A program made the position numbers and the translations under genes. From positions 2,101,001-2,165,000 of the forward strand of contig NC_079240.1 of NCBI RefSeq assembly GCF_027921745.1: a stretch of 64,000 nucleotides of DNA. The letters are read 5' to 3'. The notes under the pieces are model-generated. The model was not told the origin of the DNA. It was given only the letters and a program-made list of their open reading frames with translations, and searched no databases. The DNA comes from Schizosaccharomyces osmophilus. Its lineage: Eukaryota > Ascomycota > Schizosaccharomycetes > Schizosaccharomycetales > Schizosaccharomycetaceae. Shown here one piece after another: positions 30,304 through 41,199 of the stretch (positions are counted from its first letter, which is position 1; each line of letters begins with the position of its first letter).

Positions 30304-31956
30304 TCAAATATCTTCCATCATGTCCTGTAACAAACTTTCTAATAAATCAGCCGAATGAGGGATCCATAAAATTTCCAAATTTGTGGAATCTCGTTTCATT
30401 TCAATGATATGGTGATCAAAAAACTCTGTGAGCTGTGAACGAAAGTTAAGCTCATTACTACACAAAAACTCGGAGCTGCATTTTTGGTATAACACTTTAT
30501 ACTCAATTCCAACCCGCTCGCTAGGCCTTACAGCAGTAGAATCACCGAAATCAGCAAGGCGTTCAAGTTGGTGGATAAGCAGAAGCTTGAATATTTCTCT
30601 GGAATTGGCAGGCAAAGAATACAAAACATGCTTGATAGCCTTCTCTGTATTGGAAACATTTGCACGTCCAATACCAAGAGAATTTTCATATGTAGTTTCA
30701 TTGAAATAACGAGCAAACGTGGTGGCATCGTGCATAATAAAATTGAATAACGACTCAAGTGAAGAATCCCATAGCAAAGGAAAGTTCACATGATCGACAG
30801 AGGCGAAAAAATAAACGTTAGGAGAAGCTGCGATATTTGCTAAAGCTGACTGAAATCGCTCATCCACCAAGTCCTCACCGTCAATATTGTGGACCAATAT
30901 TACAATTTTATCGAACGCTCTGTCATCAGAGTCTAACACGGCAAGGGCCTGTTGCAACATATCAGGGACAGAAGCACTAGAGGGAACGACTTCTAAAAAC
31001 TCGAGAAAAGCAGCTAGTACGGATTTTAATTGTAAATGTGGAAAGTAACCCTTGATAACAAAGACCGGAAACCCAAAAAGTTTTTGTTCAACGAAAGTAG
31101 AAAGAAAGTGTTCTTTTGATCCAAACCCATAAAACAATATATTGTACCCAAACATAGCCTCGCAAAACCATTGTTGAAAGTTTCGAGATTGAAAATGGAC
31201 CAAGGTTTGAGTGAAACGATCGTTTTCCAGAACTGTTTTCTGGATAATTTCCAAGTATAACTGATTGTCAACTAGAGGAAGTTGGGATAAAGTATTACTA
31301 GAGGTTTTCCTCTGCGAAAACTTGTCAAAGTATTCATCAAACCCGGGGCCATGATCGATTTCTTCCTTCAGAGAGACAGAATCATTATCATTTTCTTCTT
31401 CTTCGAGTGCTTCCAAACCCTGTAACTTCCGGCTCTCATCGTTTTCACCTTCTGAGATAGACGAGTTTGGTTGAAAGGAAGCCAAGGAAATTCGATTCGC
31501 TGACGGAGACGAAGTCAAGTCAAAGGCAGTTCCATCAGCATCTTCATTCGATCTATGGTCTACAAATCTCTCCTTTGAAGGCGAAGATACGTTGAAAGAA
31601 GGTGAAGGGGGAGCGCGCGAGCGTAATCGAGGCGTTTCTAATAGAGCATCAGAAGCTGCATTTTCATCAACTTCTCCAAGCATATGTTGTCGAAGTTCCA
31701 AGCGACCTCGCCTCCGTTTTGCTGAACGCTCCTTGGTATTCGCTCCTTTTGCTTGTTGTAAAACGCGATGGCCAGGTGTCCTAGGAGTCACTGGGTTTGA
31801 AGGAACCTGCCAGAAGCCATCTGCAGAGTTCTTTTTTGGTGTAGACGGAATGTTTTCGGTCATTTCATCTAACCATAACTCATTGCTGCCAAAGAAACGT
31901 GTTTTGTTGTTTTCAAGTACCTCAGGCTCCTTTATAAGTACCATGACAAAACCCAT
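30304..31956 (-). CDS. orc2: Origin recognition complex subunit 2
   Basis: Orc2 (Orp2) is a subunit of the six-part complex that marks replication origins and loads Mcm2-7. The 550-residue single exon has a long disordered N-terminal half with several TP/SP sites suited to CDK ([21 protein letters not shown]), consistent with Cdc2 regulation known for S. pombe Orp2. The conserved core begins near residue 215 (GFDEYFDKF) and includes [14 protein letters not shown], the degenerate P-loop region, [13 protein letters not shown] in the Walker B position, and [18 protein letters not shown]. The C-terminal winged helix follows. A second in-frame ATG at 31944 is possible. Confidence 0.93.
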   Translation of the reverse strand: MGFVMVLIKEPEVLENNKTRFFGSNELWLDEMTENIPSTPKKNSADGFWQVPSNPVTPRTPGHRVLQQAKGANTKERSAKRRRGRLELRQHMLGEVDENAASDALLETPRLRSRAPPSPSFNVSSPSKERFVDHRSNEDADGTAFDLTSSPSANRISLASFQPNSSISEGENDESRKLQGLEALEEEENDNDSVSLKEEIDHGPGFDEYFDKFSQRKTSSNTLSQLPLVDNQLYLEIIQKTVLENDRFTQTLVHFQSRNFQQWFCEAMFGYNILFYGFGSKEHFLSTFVEQKLFGFPVFVIKGYFPHLQLKSVLAAFLEFLEVVPSSASVPDMLQQALAVLDSDDRAFDKIVILVHNIDGEDLVDERFQSALANIAASPNVYFFASVDHVNFPLLWDSSLESLFNFIMHDATTFARYFNETTYENSLGIGRANVSNTEKAIKHVLYSLPANSREIFKLLLIHQLERLADFGDSTAVRPSERVGIEYKVLYQKCSSEFLCSNELNFRSQLTEFFDHHIIEMKRDSTNLEILWIPHSADLLESLLQDMMEDI

Positions 31957-32369
31957 ATAACGTGTATGCTACCTTGCGGTATCACAGATACAGAATCGCA
32001 ACGTTCTTTCTTTGTTTACATGAATGAGAAAATCATATTAGTGATGTTTGAGAGCTCTTCCTTGTTGTTACAGGAATCTGAAAATGTTTTCTATCCGATT
32101 GTATTGTGGTAGCCAAAGAAGGCGACATGAGTAATTTCCACAGTCTTGTCAATTCCTAGTTATACGCAGCCAGACGAGCCTACGACCTTTGCGAACCACA
32201 CAACATCAAAACAAATGTCTTTTATTTTTTAGTCTATTCACTTCAGTTTCATTATGAAAAGGTCACTAGTCACCGGTATTTGCGGTGTTTTTATTCTCCA
32301 TAGATATTACTACCAGTCAGTAAAATTGGTTTCTTCAAATATCTTTTATAAAATAGTTTATTAACAACT
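31957..32369. promoter_or_regulatory. Region between orc2 and tRNA-Leu
   Basis: Non-coding. TTCTTTGTT at 32008-32016 (a Ste11 TR-box match) overlaps a TTTGTTTAC forkhead site, about 55 bp before the orc2 start. Confidence 0.4.
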
Positions 32370-32478
32370 GGCCGGTTGGCCGAGCGGTCTATGGCGTAGC
32401 ACTCAAGTGAAAACTTGGACTGTTCAATCAAGTCTTGCTATATCGAATGATGCGAGGGTTCGAATCCCTCACCGGTCA
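32370..32478 (+). tRNA. tRNA-Leu (anticodon CAA) with intron
   Basis: Class II tRNA with long variable arm. Acceptor strands GGCCGGT and ACCGGTC pair with one G-T. The anticodon stem TAGCA/TGCTA encloses CTCAAG, then a 27-base intron (about 32408-32434) directly after position 37, the standard site. The intron contains ACTTGG, which can pair with the anticodon loop as usual for this gene. T arm GAGGG-TTCGAAT-CCCTC is perfect; discriminator A; a TTTTT terminator follows. Confidence 0.93.
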
Positions 32479-32937
32479 AAACTTTTTGAATAATTTTTAT
32501 TGCTAATGGCAAAGACCAGAAATTTATAGAAATATAAATAGAAAATGATAGAGCATCTCAAGTAGATTGCCCTGTTTGTGAATTTGCAATGTGTGATTCT
32601 TGGTGATATGGGAAACAATCGTAAAAAGAAATCATTTCTAGTGACTGGAAATTTATGAACCGTAGAGGTGCAGAACCAAATATGAAGGAACCACTACTTG
32701 TAGGATGGAATGGAAAGATGGAAAGTAACCATCTCTCTACCTTGTGTGAAAGAATCGGTACAACGCGGTAGCCGTATCGTTTGCATCAGCTTTCACCCTA
32801 TTCATATTGCTAGGTATCACTTGATGTGGTGTTGTCGAAAGAAGTGTACATTTGCACATAGAGAACTTCCTTTTGCAAGAAAGACGGGTATGGCATGATT
32901 TATAGACAATGGTCTGTCGGTTTCTTCGTTTCAGTCG
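32479..32937. other. Spacer right of tRNA-Leu
   Basis: Non-coding apart from a doubtful 62-codon frame at 32710-32898. Confidence 0.45.
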
Positions 32938-33397
32938 TTAGCCCTCAGACTCCATGACATCTTCATCCGATGGTTGGTGTACTAGGAAATCGTCGCCCTC
33001 GTTCGCGAATGCATAGTCTGTATTCTCAGAAAGAACGGAATTGGACCAAGTGCTTGGATCAACAGCGACATAGTCTCCATTCTGCAAAGCTCCAATTTTC
33101 ATTGCCTGGTCATCATTCACTTTCAAGATATCTCGCAACTTGTCCACGGCATTCTTCAGTGTCTCATTACTTGTGATTTCTACAAAAATCGATGTTTTTT
33201 CGCGCTTAAACTTGACAAGTACCTATGACCACAAACTCATTAGCTCACAACGCCAAGACAATTCACGGTACCATTTTCTGCTTTTTTTCTTTGTTTTATT
33301 TATCCCTAGGTTAAACGTGTCCTTAACTGTGAATTGAAGCAATCCTTTACTTCTATAACCCGAGCGTGAAGATGATGGACGAACCAGAGGTGTAGAA
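32938..33397 (-). CDS. Unnamed protein with ubiquitin-like-looking domain (5' end unresolved)
   Basis: Last exon 33222-32938 is well bounded (CTAAT branch, CATAG acceptor) and encodes 94 residues: VLVKFKREKTSIFVEI, TLKNAVDKLRDILKV and a later acidic tail ending DEDVMESEG. The strand-strand-helix start looks like a ubiquitin-like fold. An upstream exon near 33397-33328 joins in phase if GTTAAG is used as donor, which is unusual. The initiator ATG was not found and probably lies in a short first exon right of 33420. Its place between orc2 and rpl27 corresponds to a small gene I recall there in S. pombe; I know no function. Confidence 0.5.
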
Positions 33398-33651
33398 CTG
33401 GAAAAGATTCAAATACCCCAGGAAAAAATGATTGAATATCAAACAAGCAGAAAATGATAATGGAAAAAAGAAAACAAGGAAAACCAGATTAAATCACAAG
33501 ACTCATTTTTCTGATGGAAATTTCACTTCCATTGCATTGTTTACTGAATAGTGATGTATAAGATATCGTTTCAAATTCTATGTTGCACTCTATTCGTATT
33601 CCGCTCCGTCAATTACGGAACTTGGTGGCACCTCAGTAAACGAAAAGAAAA

Positions 33652-33659
33652 CAGTCACA
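33652..33659 (+). promoter_or_regulatory. HomolD box (CAGTCACA) of rpl27
   Basis: Exact HomolD match 55 bp upstream of the rpl27 start codon. Confidence 0.85.
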
Positions 33660-33713
33660 AAGTTTCGTGTCTTGGGAATTCGAGGAAGCGCAAGTTTGAC
33701 TCACGACAAAACA

Positions 33714-34175
33714 ATGGCTAAGATTCTCAAGCCAGGAAAGGTAATGAAACTGTGATGCATTCTTGAAAAGCGTATTAACAATGCATTTTAGGTTGCTCTT
33801 ATCACCAGAGGTCGCTTTGCCGGTAAGAAGATTGTTATTCTTCAAAACATCGACCAAGGCACCAAGGCCCACCCCTTCGGACATGCTGTTGTTGCTGGTG
33901 TTGAGCGCTACCCTTTGAAGGTCACCAAGTCTATGGGTGCCAAGCGCATTGCTAAGCGTTCTCGTGTGAAACCTTTTGTCAGAGTTGTTAACTACAACCA
34001 CTTGATGCCCACTCGTTATGCTCTCGAGCTTGACAACCTCAAGAACCTTGTCAATGCTGAGACTTTCAAGGAGCCTTCCCAACGCTCTGCCGCTAAGAAG
34101 GTCGTCAAGAAGACTTTCGAAGAAAAGTACCAAACCGGCAAGTCTGCTTGGTTCTTTACTCCTTTGAGATTCTAA
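33714..34175 (+). CDS. rpl27: 60S ribosomal protein eL27
   Basis: eL27 is a structural protein of the large subunit. Exon 1 (33714-33740) encodes only MAKILKPGK and exon 2 (33792-34175) the rest; the product is 136 residues, the usual eukaryotic length. Recognisable blocks are [16 protein letters not shown] (a KOW motif), [28 protein letters not shown] and the C-terminal [18 protein letters not shown]. The very early intron is typical for ribosomal protein genes. Fission yeast carries two copies (2701/2702); position beside rps0 suggests the first. Confidence 0.96.
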
Positions 34176-34627
34176 TTTTGAGGTAGTGTGGAAAAATATG
34201 AATCTTAAATCCTAAAAGTAAATTTTGCGAAACTAGGTAGTTAATTACCGATGCAGTAGATGTAAATTAATGTGCTTGATTTTTATTCATTTTCAAACGT
34301 CCTTTTTTTCAAAACCGCGTTTTTCTTTCTGTATGGAGTCAAGAGTCATGACGGAAACGGGGTTTGGATTCATTAATAAAAAGTACGAACCTGGTATCTG
34401 CGATTAGAAGCAGAAAACCATAAGTATTTTATTCTGTAATATCGAGTGAGGTTATAAAACTCTTTATGTTATGATTCACGCTCAAACGACAAATGCATAT
34501 ATCCACGTTTCATTACTACATTCTTAGTCTGTAGAAAATACGCCGTTGCAAGGCTACTTTACGACAACTCTGGATCACCAACCATGGATACCATTTTATT
34601 TTACTTACAAAATTAAAAAGAAATATT
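34176..34627. other. Convergent 3' spacer between rpl27 and rps0
   Basis: Non-coding 3' flanks, nothing further seen. Confidence 0.5.
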
Positions 34628-35555
34628 TTATTGAGCCCAATCGGAAGTTTGAGCAGCAGCACCGGTGGTGTTCCACTCACCAGTTCCTTCCCAGGTGTTC
34701 TCACCGACTTGGCCAGCAGTGGCAGCAGCAAGAACAGTGGGGTCAACAGCACCAGCAGCACTGTCGTTAACATCAAATTCGGCAGCAGCAGCGGCTTCTT
34801 CAACTTGGGCTTCCTCAGAAGCAATGGCAGCAGCCTTCTTGGCCTCCTCCTCACGCTCAACCTCTTCGGGATCACGGTAGAAGTAAAGATCGGGCATCAC
34901 TTCCCAAGGGGTGTTACGAGAAAGGGTACCACGAAGACGAAGGACTTCACGAGCCAACAAGTACCAAGCCAAACCAATGGACTTACGACCCTTGTTGTTG
35001 GTAGGGATAGCAACATCAATGTGATTCAAGCAAGAGTCAGTGTCGGTAAGGGCAATGACGGGAATGTTGACGAAAGAAGCCTCTCTGATGGCTTGGGCAT
35101 CAGCACGAGGATCAGTGACAATGATCAAACGGGGTTCGCGGTATGTACGAGTAATGTAGTTGGTGAAGTTACCAGGGGTGAAACGGCCAGCAATGGCAGT
35201 AGCTCCGGTATGGGCAGCGAACTTGAGAACAGCACGGTGACCATAAGCACGGGTAGATACGACGCAAACATCAGCAGGGTTTTCAACTGTAGCGATGATA
35301 CGAGCGGCCAAAACCAACTTTTCCCAAGTCTTACTAACATTGATGATGTGGACACCATCGTTACGGCGCTTCCAGACATAGGGATCCATACGGACCTCTA
35401 AGTTCTTGGAGCCAATATGGCTGCTAGCAGCAAGGAGCTGCTTGATGTCCTCATCCTATTACATTAGATTAATATCATTGACACGAAACAACATGAACTT
35501 TGCTTATTTTACTTACACTAGCATTCAGTGTAGAAGGGCGTCCGGACTGTGCCAT
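34628..35555 (-). CDS. rps0: 40S ribosomal protein uS2 (Rps0)
   Basis: uS2 (human RPSA) is needed for small-subunit maturation. Exon 1 (35555-35517) encodes [13 protein letters not shown] and exon 2 runs 35455-34628; 288 residues in all. The uS2 core is clear: [78 protein letters not shown] and [20 protein letters not shown]. The tail is Ala/Glu-rich and ends in aromatic-acid repeats ([13 protein letters not shown]). HomolD box at 35618-35625 in the minus orientation. Confidence 0.96.
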
Positions 35556-35617
35556 TGCTAAAGATGGAGAAATGGTATATCCAACACACAATTTCAAAAG
35601 AAATTGCACACAAAAAT

Positions 35618-35625
35618 TGTGACTG
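35618..35625 (-). promoter_or_regulatory. HomolD box of rps0
   Basis: TGTGACTG on the plus strand is CAGTCACA on the minus strand, 63 bp before the rps0 start codon. Confidence 0.85.
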
Positions 35626-35985
35626 CCTTTCCGCCCGTTACAGATTTTGGCAAGTCTCGGTAATTTATATAGCGCACGCTAAGGTAAAGGTTCTTAAACG
35701 GTCCTTTGGCAGAGGAGGGAGACGAAAGGAAGGAAGGAAGGAAGGAGGGAGGTGGGTCTGTCTGTGAGGAAGAAAAGGGAGAACGAGATGTGGAAGAGCA
35801 GAGAGCTCTGGAGGACGAAGACCAGCAGTAAACAACAAACCAAAAGAAACAAAAAAGAGCGTGTATATAAAGGACAACCGATACAAGTAAGAGACAAGTT
35901 TTTTTTCGTACAAATGCTGGTAGCAATGAAGTATGGCAGCCAGGAAAAAGGAGGGACAAAGATGCATTCCAAAATATGCGCACAA
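35626..35985. other. Spacer between rps0 and gpi15 with GGAA repeat
   Basis: Non-coding. A purine-rich tract at 35711-35756 includes five GGAA units in a row. Open frames here are repeat artefacts. Confidence 0.5.
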
Positions 35986-36605
35986 CTAAGTTTCCTGTTT
36001 GAGTAAATGCAACGTTTCAGAGTATATCTTCTGCAAAACGTCTCTGCGAGGCAGCAAGCTAGGAAACATAACATGGATTTGAGGTTCATGTTCAATGGCA
36101 ATTCCCATGTAGTAACAGACATCGAATTTTCGAAAAGCTTCATGAATAAATATTTCTCGAATGGAATCTAAAGGAACTAGTTTGGACGAAGACTTCCAGG
36201 GAACGATGGAATGACAATTGGTTTGGACGCCCAGATCGCGCACAACAAGTAAGGATTCATCTATCAAGGTTAGTTTTCTTTCTTTCTTGCATAGTAAGAA
36301 GCAAATCTCGCAAAACCCGTTGCTTTTACGAAACATCCCATTGGTTTGGGAATGGATGAATTCACCCAATTCGGGTCATACAAACTGCAATACTTACGAT
36401 TTACACCGCTTATGATTCGGAAAAGGGACGAAATAAAGATACCACCAGAGATCCATAGCAACAAACTCGGTGACGGTTCAAAAGCCAGTAGCGCAACGCC
36501 AACACTGAATGAGAGAAAGCATACTGCAAACATTTGCGTGCCATATCCTTTGCTTGTGTGAACGATAAATTCAGTGGCTCCAGGATACCTTTTCACGGTA
36601 AGCAT
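35986..36605 (-). CDS. gpi15: PIG-H subunit of the GPI-GlcNAc transferase, Gpi15
   Basis: Gpi15 belongs to the ER complex that transfers GlcNAc to phosphatidylinositol, the first step of GPI anchor synthesis. Exons 36605-36398 and 36260-35986 give 160 residues; the intron has a CTAAC branch and TAG acceptor. Two hydrophobic segments lie at about residues 27-47 and 49-65 (FAVCFLSFSVGVALLAF and LLLWISGGIFISSLF). After the splice comes the PIG-H domain: HESLLVVRDLGVQTNC, FIPLDSIREIFIHEAF-like segment and YYMGIAI. I take 36605 as start because upstream sequence in frame has no ATG. Confidence 0.85.
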
Positions 36606-37220
36606 GGTATGAATCAGATGGCTGCAGCAGCCAAGCAAATAAGCTTTTTGTTTGTTTGTTGTGAAATCCAGTATGGAGTCATGACCAAGGAGAGTGATGT
36701 TTGTAGGAAAGGTATCGGAAGCATCCGCGGCTTTTCCGTATTATATGTAAACAAGCAAAAGTAAACAAATAAACAAAAAAAAAAGACGAATGCAAAGCAA
36801 TGCAAGAGAATTAAATTTTCTAGTTTGTAAGTGCGGTTCCACGCGTAAACAAAAAAGAATAGTTTCACAGTCGCTGTTTATATTAAGGTAAACGCGTAGG
36901 GAAGAAAAAAAAGGAACAATTGAAACACGTTTTCACGAAATACCTGACACAACAATCCGCCTTAAAGCCTATAGTTCATCTACAGGCACAATGTAAGGAA
37001 AGGAACCCAGATGCCATTGCATTATTCTTTGATGGACAATTGAGGAAAACCATTGTAAAAGGACCCGCAGTATTCAGCAGGCTCATAGACTATTTTCTAT
37101 GCGCTACCAGCACGAAAGCTGAATAGTATTCAAACCCAAGTGTTAACAAGAAAAGAGAGAAGTGAAAGGCCTTCAAATGCATTCATGCTAAATTTATTAT
37201 GACCTTCGAGTTCGTCAAAA
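36606..37220. promoter_or_regulatory. gpi15 upstream region with forkhead and MCB motifs
   Basis: Contains GTAAACAAG at 36747-36755, GTAAACAAATAAACAAAA at 36761-36778, GTAAACAAA at 36845-36853 overlapping ACGCGT at 36841-36846, and a second ACGCGT at 36892-36897. The plus frame 36920-37126 lacks an ATG start and is not called. Confidence 0.45.
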
Positions 37221-37293
37221 GGTCTCGTGGCCCAATGGTCAAGGCGCCTGACTACGGATCAGGAGATTCCAGGTTCGACTCCTGGCGGGATCA
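37221..37293 (+). tRNA. tRNA-Arg (anticodon ACG)
   Basis: 73-base cloverleaf without intron. Acceptor GGTCTCG/CGGGATC, D arm GGCCCAATGGTCAAGGC, anticodon stem CTGAC/ATCAG with loop TACGG carrying ACG, T arm CCAGG-TTCGACT-CCTGG, discriminator A, TTTTT terminator. Confidence 0.93.
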
Positions 37294-37639
37294 ATTTTTA
37301 TACCACCATATTTGATGTCTTTCCAACGAACCACTTGAAAGATTTTAATCGAGAAACTTGTTTTTTTTTGTTTTTGTTTACTTATTACTAGTTTCATCTT
37401 TAAACCGATTGGGAGGGATTGTTCTTTTCATATCCCATTTCCAAGGCTGAGTCTTTATCGTAGACTCCTCTACTGTAACAAAGTCGTGTATTGAACATCC
37501 TCGCGCTTTGTGAAGCAGGTTCCCGTTTTCCAATTTTTTTGAGAAAACGAACGCATTTTTAAAGGATACGCATTCCTGTTTCTATCGGGTATCGCGTTTA
37601 TTGTACCTATAAAGGACTCACCGTTTATTGGCAATTTCG

Positions 37640-37671
<32 letters not shown>

Positions 37672-37888
37672 CAAGTCCAAGAGTTGTTTTTCTTGAAAGC
37701 AGCTTGTCTTTCAACACATTCTTCCTGTTGCGTTGAACGCACTGGAGCCCAATCTGTTCATGTCTTTGCATCCCAAGTTCATTTTCATCAATTCGGCTGT
37801 TTAAACAAAACTGGTTGTGCTATTTTATTTTATCATTCTTTCATCAGGGTTCTTTACGGTTACAAAAGGTTGCTACTAGATATCAACT
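37294..37888. other. Spacer between tRNA-Arg and aps2
   Basis: Non-coding. Holds a pure T run of about 28 bases at 37644-37671. A plus frame 37684-37941 overlaps the aps2 start out of frame and is rejected. Confidence 0.5.
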
Positions 37889-38385
37889 ATGATTCAATTC
37901 GTCCTTGTTCAAAATCGCCATGGAAAAAACCGACTTTCTAAATACTATGTCCCTTTTGATGTATGCTAAATGGGGAATCAAAATTTCCCAAGCTGTAGAA
38001 TTCTGTTTCTAACCCTTCTTTGTAGGACGCTGAAAAAACACAAGTAAAAAACCAGATTCATCGCCTTATTTCCGAAAGAACGCAAAAATACCAGGCCAAC
38101 TTTTTGGAATGGAGAAACAGCAAGCTGGTCTATCGTCGATATGCTGGGCTCTACTTTTGCTTTTGCGTGGATACTGCGGACAATGATCTAGCAGCCTTAG
38201 AAATGATCCATTTCTTTGTCGAGATTTTAGATTCCTTTTTTGGAAACGTTTGCGAACTTGATCTTATTTTTAACTTTTATAAAGTTAGTGCTATATTAGA
38301 TGAAATCATATTAGGAGGTGAAATTGGTGAGTCCAACAAAACTGCTTTGCTTGAACGAATTGAAGCTCTCGACAAGCTTGACTAG
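37889..38385 (+). CDS. aps2: AP-2 adaptor complex sigma subunit Aps2
   Basis: Aps2 is the small sigma subunit of the plasma membrane clathrin adaptor AP-2. Exons 37889-37960 and 38026-38385 give 143 residues, the standard sigma length. Hallmarks: MIQFVLVQNRHGKNRLSKYY at the start, RRYAGLYFCFCVD, ALEMIHFFVEILDSFFGNVCELDLIFNF-type helices and DEIILGGEI. CTAAC branch site before TAG. It pairs functionally with apl4-type large subunits elsewhere. Confidence 0.95.
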
Positions 38386-38904
38386 TCTTCTTATGGAACA
38401 ATTGTCTTCATAAAAGCTTTCTAAAACAATAAAAAGTCCCTTTCTTCTCTGTTCCTCTCATCTGTATGATACGACGATGGATGTCAAATCCTTTTCTGGT
38501 TCTTTTCCTAATGCCTTTTCTCTAACTTCTATCTTTAATACCTAAAATGTTTATGTGTACTTTATATAGCCTTCTCTTCAATAATTAACGTTATCATTCT
38601 TTTCCCTGTACTAGACATCCCAAAGTCCAAAGTTAACAGACCTTATATACGCTTTTCCACCTATACGGTATGAACAAAAGTATTCATTTTGTTTGACATT
38701 CGTTTTCCTTTACTTTTTTTTCTCAATTTCTACAGAGAAGCAATTAATATTTTTTGCTTTTGCGGCCCCATACGTGAGGGAGTTATTAGACCTTTGGGCT
38801 TCTTCATCGTCTTTTGTTTACATTTCTTACCCAGGCGCTCAAGGCAAATCGCTCAACCTTACTAAATCATCTTTATTTATATATTGAAGAATATATTCTT
38901 CATC
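38386..38904. other. Spacer between aps2 and the ClC gene
   Basis: Non-coding; TTTGTTTAC forkhead-type site near 38813. Probable junction between two conserved blocks. Confidence 0.45.
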
Positions 38905-41083
38905 ATGAACGATGAGCTTTTAATTGACTGGGTTTATGAGCGATATAAAAAGCAACAACAAGGTTCTTTCGACAATGACAGGTTTAGCTTCTTGAATACA
39001 AGAACAAAATACTTGTTTATTTCCATTCTTTCGGGTACGTTTTGGATGGATAGTTTAAATTTTTTTGGGTCTCAATTTTGTAATAACACTTTCAGGTATT
39101 TTAATAGGCCTATCGACAGCTTTACTGAACGGCCTAACATTTTTACTTAGCAGTTTTCGTGAAGGATACTGCAAAACAAATTTTCTACTAGACAAAACTG
39201 CTTGCTGTGCAGTCTTGACTGACGAATATGAATGCCATAGCTTTCATTACTGGAGATACGAACATCTGTACCTTACAGCCGTATTTATTTATTCTTCTTT
39301 TTCCATAGGATTTGCTTTGCTGGCATCTTTGTTAAAAGTATTCTTTTTTCCTACGGTATCCGCAAGTGGAATCCCAGAGATTAAAGCGACCTTAAGCGGT
39401 TATACACTACCTGATGCAAAGTCATTTTTCTCTTTAAAAACCCTTATATCAAAAACGTTGTCAATATGTCTTTGTGTGGCCTCTGGTTTATGGGTTGGAA
39501 AAGAAGGCCCTTTTGTTCATGTAGCCAGTAATATAGCCATGCTCGTGGCCTCTGTTTTTTCAGAAATTAGCAATTCCAATCTCTACTCTCGTCAAATTTT
39601 GATTGCTGCGATATCGTCTGGTATAGCTGCTTCCTTTAACGCTCCTGTCGGCGGGGTTTTGTTTGCTTTGGAACAAGTTACCACTAGCTCGTTTCCATCT
39701 TCGTTGACTGGGTCTATATGGTATGAATTCTTGTGCTCCGCCTTTTCTGTCGTTACATTGCAACTACTTAGATCTTGGCAACCTGGTGCTGGGTTTCTTT
39801 CATACGTCTCATTGGAAAGGTATTGGACCTATCTGGATTTACTTCCTTTCATTTTTATAAGCATTCTTTGTGGATTCCTTGGATCAGTCTTGGTTCGCTT
39901 ATATATGAAAACTCTAGAAAAGTACAGTTCTTCCTCTAAAGGGTATAGTATATGTTCGGTTGGATTTCTGAGTTTTATGACTTGCTTCATTTCTGTTCCA
40001 GCCTTGCTTGACTACGGTATTTTATACAACCCGACGGAATTGTTTTTTCAAGTTTCAAACTCATGCTCTCCTTCTTCTGCCTCTATTCTGTGTGAAGTTC
40101 AACCATGGATTACCTCCTTAGTTCTTTTTGCTTCTGCAATAGTGGGATTACTTTTTACAGGCCTTACGTATGGAATGCAGATACCAGGTGGCATTCTTAC
40201 ACCTTCTTTAGCAATTGGTGCTTGTTTAGGTCGATGCATCGGCACCATTTTAAGAAGCAATTTTCCTTCCTTGGCAGGATCAACTGTATATGCCATCGTC
40301 GGCGCTACGGCATTTTTAAGCGCAACAACTAGACTTACCATTTCACTAGTGGTTATTATTTATGAGTTGACAGGTGCTTTTACTGTAGTACTACCCCTAA
40401 TGCTTGCGACCCTGCTCAGCAGGTGGATCTCAAATTTCATTAATCCCTTTTCCATTTATGATTCCTGGTTACACCTTAAGAAGGTTCCTTATTTTCCCAT
40501 CTCAGATGCTGATACTATTTCTTCCTTTAATTTCGATCTTCCGATGACCCCCAACGAAAAAATCCACAAATTGCCGTTACACAGATGTACTATAAATCAA
40601 ATGGAATGCGCAATAAAACAAAGTGCTCACCCTTATATAGCTGTCGTGAAAGACCGAACAGAATATTTTGTCGGCCTTATTTCTAGAGAAAAATTAGGAA
40701 AGCTGCTGGATACTTCAGCTATGGATCAAGATTTATTCACACAAGTCAGTTCCAACCTGCATCCTGAAGAACAAAGCTTATCCTCAGTTGATTTGACTTT
40801 TTCTCTCTCTAATTATTTATACCCAGCTACTTTTACCTTGAGTTATAATACACCTCCAGTACTCGTACTGAAAATGTTTCGAGAAATGGGAATAACAGTT
40901 GTTGTTTTATTACGTCGTGGAAAATTGCATGCGATAATTACAAAACTGGTAAGCTTTTGATTTTATTTATTAAAATATGTCTGAATAAACTAACATGGTA
41001 TAAAGGATATCTTGGAACAAGCGATAGCTTTGAGAAATCATGCAAACATACCTTCTCAAGTTCAAATCAATACAGATGCTTAG
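38905..41083 (+). CDS. ClC-family chloride channel/transporter
   Basis: ClC proteins move chloride, often in exchange for protons, across endosomal or Golgi membranes in yeasts (Gef1 type). Exons 38905-39034, 39096-40948 and 41006-41083 give 686 residues. About ten membrane helices are visible. Selectivity signatures: SASGIPEIKATL, GKEGPFVHVA with the gating Glu, and GGILTPSLAIGACLG. After GGVLFALEQ the position of the internal proton glutamate appears to be Gln. Two CBS domains form the C-terminus; the third exon (after an AAAG acceptor) completes CBS2 with KLDILEQAIALRNH. Stopping at 40960 instead would cut this domain short. Confidence 0.9.
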
Positions 41084-41199
41084 ATGATACACGCCTCACA
41101 ATCTCTTCTATATTTAAAAATTATGTTATTCCCTGTTACCAAAAAATCCAAATTTGTACAAAATTAAAAACCAACCTAGATCCCCAAAATTTTTCTACT

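Noticed and set aside
34631-35401. 256-codon plus frame antisense to rps0
   Set aside because: Antisense shadow of a highly biased ribosomal protein gene.
35665-36143. Overlapping minus frames between rps0 and gpi15
   Set aside because: Created by the GGAA repeat and by gpi15 sequence in other frames.
36920-37126. 68-codon plus frame next to tRNA-Arg
   Set aside because: Begins with TTG and lacks an ATG near its start.
37684-37941. 85-codon plus frame before aps2
   Set aside because: Overlaps the aps2 first exon out of frame.
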